Below, piece by piece: positions 1 through 7,852 of a DNA stretch of 64,000 nt (its first letter is position 1; each line of letters starts with the position of its first letter). The notes under the pieces are model-generated. The model was not told the DNA's origin. It ran no database searches and saw only the letters and a list, made by a program, of their open reading frames with translations. The translations under genes and the position numbers were made by a program. The DNA is from Rhizobiaceae bacterium (GTDB lineage Bacteria; Pseudomonadota; Alphaproteobacteria; Rhizobiales; Rhizobiaceae), in NCBI GenBank assembly GCA_023953845.1, contig JAMLJC010000001.1, forward strand, positions 2,232,001 through 2,296,000, written 5' to 3'.

Positions 1-549
1 CCTGATGCCGCGCGGACCGTAGTCGCTGGCGAGGTAGCGCACGCTCGCTTCCAGCCCCGCCTTGGCCACGCCCATGACATTGTAGTTCGGCATGACGCGC
101 ACCGATCCGGCATAGGTGAGCGTGATCATCGAACCACCGTCCGGCATCAGCGCGGCGGCGTGGCGCGCGACCTCGGTGAAGGAGTAGCAGGAGATGACCA
201 TGGTGCGCACGAAATTGTCGCGCGTCGTGTCCGCATAGAGGCCTTTCAATTCGTTCTTGTCGGAAAAGCCGATGGCATGGACGACGAAATCGAGACTGCC
301 CCATTCCGCCCCGAGGGCATCGAAGGTCGCGGCGACGGAAGCGCTGTCCTCGACGTCGCAGGGCAGCAGGAGTTTCGTGCCGATCTTTTCCGCCAGCGGC
401 TTCACACGCTTGCCGAAGGCTTCGCCCTGATAGGTGAAGGCCAGTTCCGCGCCGTGCTCGGCGAGCTTGCTGGCGATGCCCCAGGCGATCGAATGGTCGT
501 TGGCGACGCCCATGATCAGGCCGCGTTTGCCCTTCATCAGTGCGGTCAT
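1..549 (-). CDS. fabI: Enoyl-ACP reductase FabI (partial, C-terminus beyond left edge)
   Basis: NADH-dependent enoyl-[acyl-carrier-protein] reductase, which performs the last reduction of each type II fatty acid elongation cycle in the cytosol. The first 183 residues are present and remain open at base 1, so the gene is cut by the window edge. An SDR Rossmann start (GLIMGVANDHSIAWGIA, residues 10-26) is followed by the catalytic pair Tyr156 and Lys163 in the Y-x6-K arrangement (YNVMGVAK), the same numbering as E. coli FabI. The start is the ATG at 547-549. It is the third gene of a minus-strand fabA-fabB-fabI run; the roughly 100-base gap to fabB contains short GTGAAC-type repeats. Identification is secure; only the missing C-terminus limits it. 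Confidence 0.95.
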   Translation of the reverse strand, partial: MTALMKGKRGLIMGVANDHSIAWGIASKLAEHGAELAFTYQGEAFGKRVKPLAEKIGTKLLLPCDVEDSASVAATFDALGAEWGSLDFVVHAIGFSDKNELKGLYADTTRDNFVRTMVISCYSFTEVARHAAALMPDGGSMITLTYAGSVRVMPNYNVMGVAKAGLEASVRYLASDYGPRGIR

Positions 550-569
550 GCCGAACAGTCCTTAGAAAT

Positions 570-655
570 GTGAACAGTGAACGGTGAACAGGGACCAGTG
601 ATCCGTGAGGCAGGGACGGTGGGACATCCGTTCACTGCTCACTGTCCACTGCTCA
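570..655. repeat. GTGAACAG-type short repeats forming an imperfect inverted repeat
   Basis: The fabI-fabB gap carries repeated GTGAACAG/GTGAACGG units around 570-592. Inverted counterparts (TTCACTGCTCAC, CCACTGCTCAC) lie at about 630-655, so the RNA could fold into a long imperfect hairpin. The fabB stop codon lies inside the right arm. It may act as a processing or attenuation structure between fabB and fabI, or be a remnant of a dispersed intergenic repeat. Function is not shown by the sequence. Confidence 0.55.
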
Positions 656-1873
656 CCCGGTATAGCGCTGGAACACCAGCGTCGCGTTGGTGCCGCCGAA
701 GCCAAAGGAGTTCGACAGGACGGTATCGATCTTCGCGTCGTCGATGCGCTTGCGCACGATCGGCATGCCCTCGAACTCCGGATCGAGAGTCTCGATATGG
801 GCGCTCTCGCCGATGAAGCGTGCCTGCATCATGAGAATGGAATAGATCGACTCCTGCACGCCCGCCGCGCCGAGCGAATGACCGGTCAGCGACTTGGTCG
901 AGGTTATGTTCGGCAGCCTGTCGCCGAAAACCTCGCGAATGGCGCCCATCTCCTTGCTGTCGCCCACCGGCGTCGAGGTGCCGTGCGTATTGATGTAGTC
1001 GATGGGCTGCTTCACCGTCGCGAGCGCCTGGCGCATGCAGCGCACCGCGCCTTCGCCGGACGGCGCGACCATGTCGTAGCCGTCGGAAGTGGCGCCGTAG
1101 CCGACGAGTTCAGCATAGATTTTCGCGCCACGCGCCTTGGCGTGTTCCAGTTCTTCCAGCACCACCACTCCGGCGCCGCCGGCAATGACGAAGCCGTCGC
1201 GATCGACGTCATAGGCCCGCGACGCAACCGCAGCGCGGTCGTTGTATTTGGTCGACATCGCGCCCATGGCGTCGAACAGGTTCGACATCGTCCAGTCCAG
1301 GTCTTCATGGCCGCCGGCGAACATGACGTCCTGCTTGCCCCACTGGATCATCTCGGCGGCGTTGCCGATGCAGTGCGCCGAGGTCGAGCAGGCCGACGAG
1401 ATGGAATAGTTCACGCCGTGGATCTTGAAGGTGGTGGCGAGCGTCGCGGATGCCGTCGACGACATCGCCTTCGGCACCGCGAACGGCCCGATGCGCTTTG
1501 GGCTGTTGTTCTTCAGCGTGATCTCGGCCGCCTCGAAGATCGTTTTGGTCGATGGGCCGCCGGAGCCCATGATGATGCCGGTACGCTCGTTGGAGACATC
1601 GCTCTCCTCGAGGCCCGCATGGGCGATGGCCTGCTGCATGGCGACATGGTTCCAGGCGCCGCCCTTGTGCAGGAAGCGCATGGCGCGCCTGTCGATCAGT
1701 TCGGTCGGGTCGAGCGTCGGATTGCCCCACACCTGGCATCTGAACCCGAGCCGTTCGAATTCGTCCGAATGGCTGATCCCCGATTTGGCGTGACGCAGCG
1801 AGTCTTCCACCTCGGCGGCGTTGTTGCCGATCGACGACACGATGCCGAAGCCCGTCACGACGACCCGTCTCAT
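653..1873 (-). CDS. fabB: Beta-ketoacyl-ACP synthase I FabB
   Basis: 406-residue 3-oxoacyl-ACP synthase that condenses malonyl-ACP with acyl-ACP, including the cis-3-decenoyl-ACP made by FabA, in unsaturated fatty acid synthesis. The start is the ATG at 1871-1873 (MRRVVVTGFGIVSS); the frame stays open further upstream, but that extension overlaps fabA and is not coding. The catalytic triad is visible: Cys162 in SSACSTSAHC, His297 in NTHGTSTPVGD and His332 in KSLTGHSLGAAG with the conserved Lys327. Length matches FabB. It follows fabA by about 35 bases and precedes fabI, a unit common in rhizobia. Confidence is high. Confidence 0.97.
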   Translation of the reverse strand: MRRVVVTGFGIVSSIGNNAAEVEDSLRHAKSGISHSDEFERLGFRCQVWGNPTLDPTELIDRRAMRFLHKGGAWNHVAMQQAIAHAGLEESDVSNERTGIIMGSGGPSTKTIFEAAEITLKNNSPKRIGPFAVPKAMSSTASATLATTFKIHGVNYSISSACSTSAHCIGNAAEMIQWGKQDVMFAGGHEDLDWTMSNLFDAMGAMSTKYNDRAAVASRAYDVDRDGFVIAGGAGVVVLEELEHAKARGAKIYAELVGYGATSDGYDMVAPSGEGAVRCMRQALATVKQPIDYINTHGTSTPVGDSKEMGAIREVFGDRLPNITSTKSLTGHSLGAAGVQESIYSILMMQARFIGESAHIETLDPEFEGMPIVRKRIDDAKIDTVLSNSFGFGGTNATLVFQRYTG

Positions 1874-1908
1874 GCTGCGCTCCTCGTCAATTCCTGATAT
1901 GTCCTGAC

Positions 1909-2424
1909 CTAGGCTGCGGACTGCCGGGACAGGCCGACCTTGAGGTCGGTCGCCGAATAGATCTGCTCGCCATCGGCCTTCAGCCACCCGTCGGCGATGC
2001 CCAGTACGAGACGGCCGCGCATGACGCGCTTGAAGTCGACGCCGTATTCCACCAGCTTCACCGATGGGGTCACCATTCCCTTGAATTTCACTTCGCCGGT
2101 GGAGAGCGCCATGCCCTTGCCGGGCTCGCCCAGCCAGCCGAGGAAGAAGCCGGTCATCTGCCACATGGCGTCCAGCCCGAGGCAGCCCGGCATGATCGGG
2201 TTGTCGATGAAATGGCAGGGAAAGAACCACTTGTCGCGGTTGATGGCGAAATCCGCGCGGATGAAACCCTTGTCGAACGCGCCGCCAGTCTCGCTGATCT
2301 CCGTGATGCGATCGAACATCAGCATCGGCGGGTATGGCAATTGCGCATTGCCGGGGCCGAACAACTCGCCTTTAGCGCAAGCCAGCAGATCTTCATAGTC
2401 GTAGCTGGATTTCCGATCTGCCAT
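1909..2424 (-). CDS. fabA: 3-hydroxydecanoyl-ACP dehydratase/isomerase FabA
   Basis: 171-residue bifunctional dehydratase and trans-2/cis-3 isomerase that introduces the double bond in the anaerobic unsaturated fatty acid pathway. It has the hot-dog fold signature PYPPMLMFDRI, the catalytic His71 (FPCHFIDNPIMPGC) and Asp85 (GLDAMWQ), matching the FabA His70/Asp84 pair. It is the first gene of fabA-fabB-fabI and is divergent from irr across about 230 bases that contain a perfect 8-base inverted repeat (2484-2505), a candidate operator. Family length is normal (about 170 residues). Confidence 0.97.
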   Translation of the reverse strand: MADRKSSYDYEDLLACAKGELFGPGNAQLPYPPMLMFDRITEISETGGAFDKGFIRADFAINRDKWFFPCHFIDNPIMPGCLGLDAMWQMTGFFLGWLGEPGKGMALSTGEVKFKGMVTPSVKLVEYGVDFKRVMRGRLVLGIADGWLKADGEQIYSATDLKVGLSRQSAA

Positions 2425-2483
2425 TCCACTCCCCGGTCTGGCCGGCGTTATCCCTCACCGCCGGTCCGCTGTTCCTATCACAC

Positions 2484-2505
2484 AGTGTTTCGGGTCGGAA
2501 ACACT
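2484..2505. promoter_or_regulatory. Perfect inverted repeat in the fabA/irr divergent promoter
   Basis: AGTGTTTC (2484-2491) and its exact reverse complement GAAACACT (2498-2505) are separated by six bases, 60 bases upstream of fabA. The size and symmetry suit a dimeric regulator binding one turn per half-site. The cognate regulator cannot be named from the sequence; it could serve fabA, irr or both. Confidence 0.5.
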
Positions 2506-2658
2506 TGGTAGGCGATAATTCGTAGCGGAAAGGCCGTCAACGGCGCTATTGATCGGGTTTGCACGACCGAATATATGTCAGGAATGCTGGAATTTCAGCA
2601 GGCCGGCCCATTTCGCTGGCTCAACGGTTCCGCTGGGCATGAGGACAGGCGACTGACG

Positions 2659-3069
2659 GTGAGATCACAGACGATCGATCAGCGTGTGCGGGACGCGGGG
2701 CTTCGCCCGACGCGGCAGCGAATCGCGCTCGCGACGCTGCTCTTCGCCAAGGGCGATCGTCATCTTTCGGCGGAGGAACTGCACGAGGAGGCGCTGGTCG
2801 CCGGCGTTCCGGTCTCGCTGGCGACGGTCTACAATACGCTGCATCAGTTTACCGAGGCCGGCCTGCTGCGCATTCTCGCCATCGAGGGCGTCAAGACCTA
2901 TTTCGACACCAACACGTCGGACCATCACCACTTCTTCATCGAAGGCGAGAACCGGGTGTTCGACATCGACGCCGGTCCGGTGCGCGTCGAAAACCTTCCG
3001 GAGCCGCCCGACGGCATGGAAATCGCCAACGTAGATATCGTGATTCGCCTGCGTCCGAAGCGCGGCTGA
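2659..3069 (+). CDS. irr: Iron response regulator Irr (Fur family)
   Basis: Fur-superfamily transcription factor that in Rhizobiales represses or activates iron and haem genes under iron limitation. A winged-helix domain (GLRPTRQRIALATLLF, then the recognition region PVSLATVYNTLHQF) precedes the Irr-typical triple histidine SDHHHFF (residues 89-91). I chose the GTG at 2659 because Irr proteins usually begin 10-15 residues before the LRPTRQR segment; an in-frame ATG at 2575 would add 28 residues but has no clear ribosome site. The protein has no cysteine, so the N-terminal Cys-Pro haem regulatory motif of Bradyrhizobium Irr is absent, as in other rhizobial Irr. It is divergent from fabA. Confidence 0.93.
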   Translation: MRSQTIDQRVRDAGLRPTRQRIALATLLFAKGDRHLSAEELHEEALVAGVPVSLATVYNTLHQFTEAGLLRILAIEGVKTYFDTNTSDHHHFFIEGENRVFDIDAGPVRVENLPEPPDGMEIANVDIVIRLRPKRG

Positions 3070-3118
3070 CCAGTTTGGGCACAGGACGTCCGGACGCGTC
3101 AATTCGACCCTTTGCCGA

Positions 3119-3679
3119 TCAGTCCTTGATCGTCTCGCCGGGATAGGCGCCCCAGATCTGCGACTGGCTGAGCCAGCCCGTATAGCGGTCGAACGTCACC
3201 TGACACCATTCGCCGTTGCACACCTTGATCGTGCCGACGACGCCGGGCTCGAGCACGGCCACCGTGGAAGCCGTCTCGTCCGGCTCGGACCGAAGCGCGA
3301 GGCGGGCATCCTTGCCGCGCTGCCACGGAGCCGCGATAGCGGTGCGCTTGCCGGAAAGCAGCGACTGGTTGACCCAGCCCTCCGAGCCGTCCGAATCGCG
3401 GACCTTCCGCCAGTTGTCGAACTCCTGGATGATCTCCATCGGCAGGCCGGTCTTCAGATACATCCAGTCCACCGCGTAGGTGACGCCGGGGCCGACGCGC
3501 GAATTCACGCGGCCGGACTTCAGGCTGACGAAGCGCGGGAGCGGCAGGCCGCTGGGACCGAGCGTGACGCTCTGGTTCGCCGCGGCTTGCGCCTGCGGCA
3601 CCGGAACGCCGGCGGAAACGGCCGCAAGGGCCACTGAACATGCCGCAACGAGCGAACGGAACGACATCGGACGGAACAC
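3119..3679 (-). CDS. Exported bacterial SH3-domain protein
   Basis: 186-residue protein with an N-terminal Sec signal peptide (hydrophobic stretch around residues 8-30, Ala-x-Ala cleavage near QAQA) followed by two SH3b-like repeats. The first contains VNSRVGPGVTYAVDW and GWVNQSLL, the second LALRSEPDETAS and GWLSQSQIWG. Such periplasmic SH3 proteins are thought to bind peptidoglycan, but no enzymatic domain is present, so the role is inferred. The GTG start at 3677-3679 has an AGAGG site six bases ahead; an ATG at 3667 is an alternative giving 182 residues. Convergent with irr and divergent from the hydroxyacid dehydrogenase. Confidence 0.85.
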   Translation of the reverse strand: MFRPMSFRSLVAACSVALAAVSAGVPVPQAQAAANQSVTLGPSGLPLPRFVSLKSGRVNSRVGPGVTYAVDWMYLKTGLPMEIIQEFDNWRKVRDSDGSEGWVNQSLLSGKRTAIAAPWQRGKDARLALRSEPDETASTVAVLEPGVVGTIKVCNGEWCQVTFDRYTGWLSQSQIWGAYPGETIKD

Positions 3680-3708
3680 TGCCTACCTCTATTGCCAGCG
3701 GGGACCAC

Positions 3709-3735
3709 GGCCGGCAGGGCCGGCCATTTTTCTTT
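3709..3735 (+). terminator. Terminator-like hairpin in the leader of the hydroxyacid dehydrogenase gene
   Basis: GGCCGGC (3709-3715), loop AGG, GCCGGCC (3719-3725), then ATTTTTCTTT. The form is that of a plus-strand intrinsic terminator. No plus-strand gene ends nearby (irr stops 640 bases upstream), so it may stop antisense transcripts of the SH3 gene, end a small leader RNA, or be an attenuator for the gene at 3841. Confidence 0.55.
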
Positions 3736-3840
3736 GTCATCGGCCCGCTCGCTTGTTACAGAGTGGCACGGGCAGGGCCGGCTTCAAGTTTCGCCGGAGT
3801 TGGTTAAAGAGGTCTCAACAGGACCCGGATCGAGGAAACA

Positions 3841-4839
3841 ATGGCCGGCAGGAAGAAGCCACTTGTCGTCATAACGCGGAAGCTTCCGGACCCCGTCGAG
3901 ACGCGGATGCGCGAGCTGTTCGATGCGCGCCTGAATGTCGACGACCGGCCGATGACGCAGCCGGAACTCGTCGCCGCCGTGAAGGAAGCGGACGTGCTGG
4001 TGCCGACGGTCACCGACCGCATCGACGAGGCGCTGCTAGCGCAGGCCGGCGAGCGGCTCAGGCTGATCGCCAATTTCGGCAACGGCGTCGACCGGATCGA
4101 CGTGGCGGCGGCGACGAAGCGCTCGATCACCGTCACCAACACGCCCAACGTGCTGACCGAGGACACGGCCGACATGACCATGGCGCTGCTGCTCGCCGTG
4201 CCGCGCCGCCTGACCGAGGGCGCCAATATATTGAGCACCACGAAATGGCCCGGCTGGTCGCCGACCTGGATGCTCGGCCGCCGCATCTGGGGCAAGCGCC
4301 TCGGCATCGTCGGCATGGGCCGCATCGGTACGGCGGTGGCGCGCCGCGCCAAGGCCTTCGGCTTGTCGATCCACTATCACAACAGGAACAGGGTCACGCC
4401 CGCCGTGGAAGACGAGTTGGAGGCGACCTATTGGGAAAGCCTCGACCAGATGCTCGCCCGCATGGACATCATCTCGGTGAACTGCCCCTCGACCCCGGCC
4501 ACGTTCCATCTTCTGTCGGGCCGCAGGCTGGCGCTGATGCAGCCCACGGCCTACATCGTCAACACCGCGCGCGGCGACATCATCGATGAATCCGCCCTGA
4601 TCCAGCTTCTCCAGGACAACAAGCTCGCCGGCGCCGGGCTCGACGTCTTCGAGAACGAGCCGGCGGTGAATCCCAAGCTGCTGAAGCTCGCCAACAAGGG
4701 CAAGGTGGTCGTGCTGCCGCATATGGGCTCGGCGACGCTGGAGGGCCGCATCGACATGGGCGAGAAGGTGATCATCAACATCCGCGCCTTCGTCGACGGC
4801 CATCGCCCGCCGGATCGGGTTCTGCCGAGCCGCGTCTGA
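3841..4839 (+). CDS. D-2-hydroxyacid dehydrogenase (glyoxylate reductase/D-glycerate dehydrogenase type)
   Basis: 332-residue NAD(P)-dependent D-isomer-specific 2-hydroxyacid dehydrogenase. It has the nucleotide-binding GMGRIG (residues 158-163), catalytic Arg244 (NTARGDIID), Glu273 (VFENEP) and His294 (LPHMGSATLEGR). The HMGSAT context and length fit the glyoxylate/hydroxypyruvate reductase branch, but the substrate cannot be fixed from sequence alone. The start ATG follows GAGGAAACA. It stands alone on the plus strand, with aconitase X small subunit convergent 30 bases downstream. Confidence 0.92.
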   Translation: MAGRKKPLVVITRKLPDPVETRMRELFDARLNVDDRPMTQPELVAAVKEADVLVPTVTDRIDEALLAQAGERLRLIANFGNGVDRIDVAAATKRSITVTNTPNVLTEDTADMTMALLLAVPRRLTEGANILSTTKWPGWSPTWMLGRRIWGKRLGIVGMGRIGTAVARRAKAFGLSIHYHNRNRVTPAVEDELEATYWESLDQMLARMDIISVNCPSTPATFHLLSGRRLALMQPTAYIVNTARGDIIDESALIQLLQDNKLAGAGLDVFENEPAVNPKLLKLANKGKVVVLPHMGSATLEGRIDMGEKVIINIRAFVDGHRPPDRVLPSRV

Positions 4840-4869
4840 TCGCTCGACGCGTGTCGCGATCCTGATGCC

Positions 4870-5292
4870 TTAGCAGCCGAGGCGGCCCTCGGCGTCGATC
4901 GTCACATCCCGCCCGGCGAAGCTCGCAAAGCGGCTGCGGTCGAGCCTGACCGCAACCGGCGTGTCCCAGCCCATCTCCCGCGCCACGATGAGGCCGAGCA
5001 GCAGGATGGCGTCCGGCTCGTGCAGCACGAGCGCGGCCGGCGCATGGCCGCCATGCACCAGTTCCATCAGCACGGCCGACGCGGAGGACGAACCGATCGT
5101 GCCGGGCAGGAAAAGCACGCTGCCGGCCACCGACTGCCCGCATTCGGGGTGGCGCACATCGATGATTCGTCCACTTTTCGGGTCTATGCCGCCCCAGAAA
5201 CTGATCGGCGCGGAGAGGATGAGGGCGGGACCTTGTCCCGGTTGGCCCGGGACCAGCAACTCGGCCTGCAAGGAAGGCGCAAGCGCGTTCAC
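4870..5292 (-). CDS. Aconitase X small (swivelling, DUF126) subunit
   Basis: 140-residue protein with the AcnX swivel-domain pattern: SAPISFWGGIDPKSG near the start, then HPECGQSVAGSVLFLPGTIGSSSASAVLMEL. The GTG start at 5290-5292 overlaps the stop of the large subunit in a GTGA arrangement, so the pair is translationally coupled; a longer upstream reading frame overlaps the large subunit and is unlikely to be used. In characterised bacteria the two-subunit AcnX is a cis-3-hydroxy-L-proline dehydratase, with this subunit closing over the active site. No other hydroxyproline genes lie nearby, so the substrate is uncertain. Confidence 0.88.
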   Translation of the reverse strand: MNALAPSLQAELLVPGQPGQGPALILSAPISFWGGIDPKSGRIIDVRHPECGQSVAGSVLFLPGTIGSSSASAVLMELVHGGHAPAALVLHEPDAILLLGLIVAREMGWDTPVAVRLDRSRFASFAGRDVTIDAEGRLGC

Positions 5293-6542
5293 AGCAGCGT
5301 CTCCAAAATGACCGGTCGTCCGGCGACCGCGCTTTCCACGCAATCGCGCAGCGTTCCATAGACGACGGCGTAGCCGGTGTTGCCGGGCGCATAATGCGCG
5401 AATTTTCCGGAGTTGGTCATCAGGATGCCGCCGGTCCTGTCGGCCAGGATCGGCGTGACCACCACACAGGTGTCCGCCACGACCACGACGCCGGCGGCTT
5501 CAAGCGTCTTGCGGCGGCCGTCGCGATCGAGCTCCGACACGACATAGCGGCCGGTGCAGGCATAAAGCGGCACCGCGAGCCGTCTGCCGGCAATGTTGCG
5601 TTCGAGCGCATCGAATTCCGCCAGCGACAGATGCGGGCTGCCGATCGCGACGGCGTCAATAAGATCCGGTCGCTGCGCCGTTGACAAGCGCCCGAGGGCG
5701 TCCCGCGCCATGTCGGGCGTCACCACGATCGTCTCGACCGGAAGCGCGCCGCAAAGGGCGGTTTCCACATCCGGCGCTTCCGGCGTTACACCCGCCATGT
5801 GAAAAAGGCCGACCGAGCCCGAGGATGCCGCCGCCGCCCCGAAAGCCTTCAACGCGTCTTCGCCGGGGTGCCGGGCAACGCCGGTGACGACACCGATGGC
5901 CGTACCGATGCTCCGGCCGTACAGGCTGCCGAGCACAGGCCACGCTGCCTCCGAGCGCAAAAACGTAAGCGGAAGCTGACATATATCGAAAACCACTGTC
6001 GCCTTCCGGTTTTCCGGACGATGCAACCCGTAGTCCGGCGCGCGCCCGACGATGGCGCAGGCGATGTCAAGGAAATCGCCGTAGCGGTTGGTGCGTGCTC
6101 CGAGCACCGAATTGCAGAAGACGACGGCGTTGGATTCGCCCCAGGCGACATCGACGCCTTTCGCCGGACGGTGCCCGGCCTGATAGGGGGCACAGGTCCA
6201 GCTCTGTTCACAGCCGAGCCTCCGGTAAGCCTCCATCATGCGCCGCGCCATGCCGCGCTCCGGCTCTTCAAGCCGCACGCGGGCGCAGCCGACGAGATCC
6301 AGCGCTCCGACATTGAGCGTCGAACGCACGGCGACCTTCGCGCCGCGCTCGACCAGACGCTCGGCGAAGAGTGTGCCGGAATCGCCGTGATAGAGCGCGC
6401 CGTCTATATGCGCGGAGGCGACCGGGATGAGGCGCGGCGCGCCGAGCAGCCGCGCGCTTTCGGCCATGATGCGCATGGCGATCGCCGCTCCGTCATCGCC
6501 TGCGGCGATCGCACGTTCTTCCCCCGTGAGAACGAGGCTCAC
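5289..6542 (-). CDS. Aconitase X large catalytic subunit (DUF521)
   Basis: 417-residue catalytic subunit of an AcnX-type dehydratase. Family features include the N-terminal MSLVLTGEERAIAAG, the SAHIDGALYHGDSG region, FCNSVLGARTNRYGDFLDI, and Cys-containing segments such as YACTGRYV and ADTCVVVTPI that can ligate an iron-sulfur cluster. Known bacterial members dehydrate cis-3-hydroxy-L-proline to a pyrroline; archaeal members act on mevalonate 5-phosphate. It overlaps the GNAT stop by four bases upstream and the small subunit by four bases downstream, so moeB-like, GNAT, AcnX-L and AcnX-S form one tightly coupled unit. Confidence 0.9.
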   Translation of the reverse strand: MSLVLTGEERAIAAGDDGAAIAMRIMAESARLLGAPRLIPVASAHIDGALYHGDSGTLFAERLVERGAKVAVRSTLNVGALDLVGCARVRLEEPERGMARRMMEAYRRLGCEQSWTCAPYQAGHRPAKGVDVAWGESNAVVFCNSVLGARTNRYGDFLDIACAIVGRAPDYGLHRPENRKATVVFDICQLPLTFLRSEAAWPVLGSLYGRSIGTAIGVVTGVARHPGEDALKAFGAAAASSGSVGLFHMAGVTPEAPDVETALCGALPVETIVVTPDMARDALGRLSTAQRPDLIDAVAIGSPHLSLAEFDALERNIAGRRLAVPLYACTGRYVVSELDRDGRRKTLEAAGVVVVADTCVVVTPILADRTGGILMTNSGKFAHYAPGNTGYAVVYGTLRDCVESAVAGRPVILETLL

Positions 6543-7054
6543 GCAAGAACCTTCCGCATGGTAAGCGACGTGTAACGTTTGTAGCCGGGATGTGCCGTTC
6601 GCGCGATTTCACGGAAGCCCAGCCGTTCGAACATGCGATGGTTTTCGATCAGCTCGATGCGTGTCTGCAACTCGATGGCCGTCTTGCCGGCCGTTATTGC
6701 GTGGCGCTCTGCTGCCTGCATAAGCGCTTTTCCGATACCCTGGCCGTGGCAGTCCGGCTCGACCGCAAGCTTGCCGAGATAGAAATGATCGCCGCGATCG
6801 GCGAGGAAAGCGCAGCCGACAAGCCTGTCGCCTTTACAGGCGAGCAGCATCGTCTCGGTCGCGGCCCTGTGTCCAAGGCTTTCGGGCGTAAGTGCCAGCG
6901 CCGACGACGGCGGATCGATGCGTCCGTCCATGTAGGCGAATGCGCGCAGGATCAGCGCGAGCAATCCGGTCCAATCACTGAAATCGTGGGAATTTGCGCG
7001 AATAACGAGACGATCCGCGGAATGCGTGCCGGGAAATGTCGCGACCGATGTCAT
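6539..7054 (-). CDS. GNAT family N-acetyltransferase
   Basis: 171-residue single-domain GNAT protein. The acetyl-CoA-binding motif A is clear (LGKLAVEPDCHGQGIGKALM), followed by the motif B region (HRMFERLGFREIAR). The substrate is unknown. Both ends overlap neighbours by four bases (stop with AcnX large start; start with the moeB-like stop), which suggests translational coupling and possibly a shared pathway rather than chance placement. Confidence 0.88.
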   Translation of the reverse strand: MTSVATFPGTHSADRLVIRANSHDFSDWTGLLALILRAFAYMDGRIDPPSSALALTPESLGHRAATETMLLACKGDRLVGCAFLADRGDHFYLGKLAVEPDCHGQGIGKALMQAAERHAITAGKTAIELQTRIELIENHRMFERLGFREIARTAHPGYKRYTSLTMRKVLA

Positions 7055-7821
7055 GTCCGTGCACGTCCGTATTTCATCGTGTCGAAGCGGGCGGCGAGCG
7101 CATCGTAGAGCAGCAACCGGCCGACGAGCGGTTCGCCGACGCCGGTGATCAGCTTTATCACTTCCATGGCCTGCAACGTTCCCATCACGCCGGTGAGAGC
7201 GCCGACGATGCCCGCTTCGGCACAGGAGGGCACGAGGCCGGTCGGTGGCGGCTCCGGGAACAGATCGCGATATGTCGGGTTCGACTTACCATTATCGTCC
7301 GTCTCGAAAGGCTTGAGCACGGTCAGCGATCCGTCGAAGCGCCCGACCGCGGCGTGGATGAGGGGTTTCTTCTCCGCTGCGCAGGCGTCCGCCACCGCAT
7401 AGCGCGTGTCGAAATTGTCCGAACCATCAGCCACCATGTCGTACTCGCGCACGAGACCGCCGGCATTTGCGGCCGTCAGGCGGAGGTCGTGCAGTTCGAC
7501 CCGGACATGCGGGTTGATGCGGCGGATGGCGTCCCGCGCGCTTTCGCCCTTGGGCCGGCCGACCGCTCCGGTCTCGTGGATCACCTGTCGCTGGAGATTG
7601 GAAAGCGAGACATGATCGTCATCGACGATGCCGAGCGTCCCGACGCCCGCGGCGGCGAGATATTCGAGAACGGGCGCGCCGAGCCCGCCGGCGCCGATCA
7701 CCAGAACGCGTGCGCGCTTCAGCGCCTGCTGGCCGGCGCCGCCGATTTCCGGCAGCACGATGTGGCGCGCGTAACGCTCGAGCTCTTCAGGTGAGAGGGG
7801 CGGTGCCTCGTGCCTTGTCAT
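7051..7821 (-). CDS. moeB: MoeB/ThiF-like adenylyltransferase lacking zinc cysteines
   Basis: 256-residue E1-like enzyme of the HesA/MoeB/ThiF family, which adenylates the C-terminal glycine of a ubiquitin-like sulfur carrier such as MoaD. The ATP-binding GAGGLG is at residues 43-48 and the catalytic-cysteine motif PSCAEAG places Cys200. The usual first zinc pair (CYRC) reads TYRD (183-186) and the C-terminal CxxC pair is missing; only two cysteines remain in the whole protein. It follows recF by 31 bases and overlaps the GNAT gene by four. The protein is probably functional, because the loss of zinc ligands is clean and the rest is conserved. Confidence 0.88.
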   Translation of the reverse strand: MTRHEAPPLSPEELERYARHIVLPEIGGAGQQALKRARVLVIGAGGLGAPVLEYLAAAGVGTLGIVDDDHVSLSNLQRQVIHETGAVGRPKGESARDAIRRINPHVRVELHDLRLTAANAGGLVREYDMVADGSDNFDTRYAVADACAAEKKPLIHAAVGRFDGSLTVLKPFETDDNGKSNPTYRDLFPEPPPTGLVPSCAEAGIVGALTGVMGTLQAMEVIKLITGVGEPLVGRLLLYDALAARFDTMKYGRART

Positions 7822-7852
7822 GGCGGCAACATAGCGATGCGATGCCCGCTTG

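Noticed and set aside
605..1897. Long plus-strand open frame opposite fabB
   Set aside because: Antisense shadow of fabB in high-G+C sequence; no family resemblance, while the minus strand shows a full set of FabB catalytic motifs.
4838..4861. GATCGC/GCGATC inverted repeat between the hydroxyacid dehydrogenase and aconitase X small subunit as a terminator
   Set aside because: Six-base stem, 12-base loop and no T tract; too weak to call.
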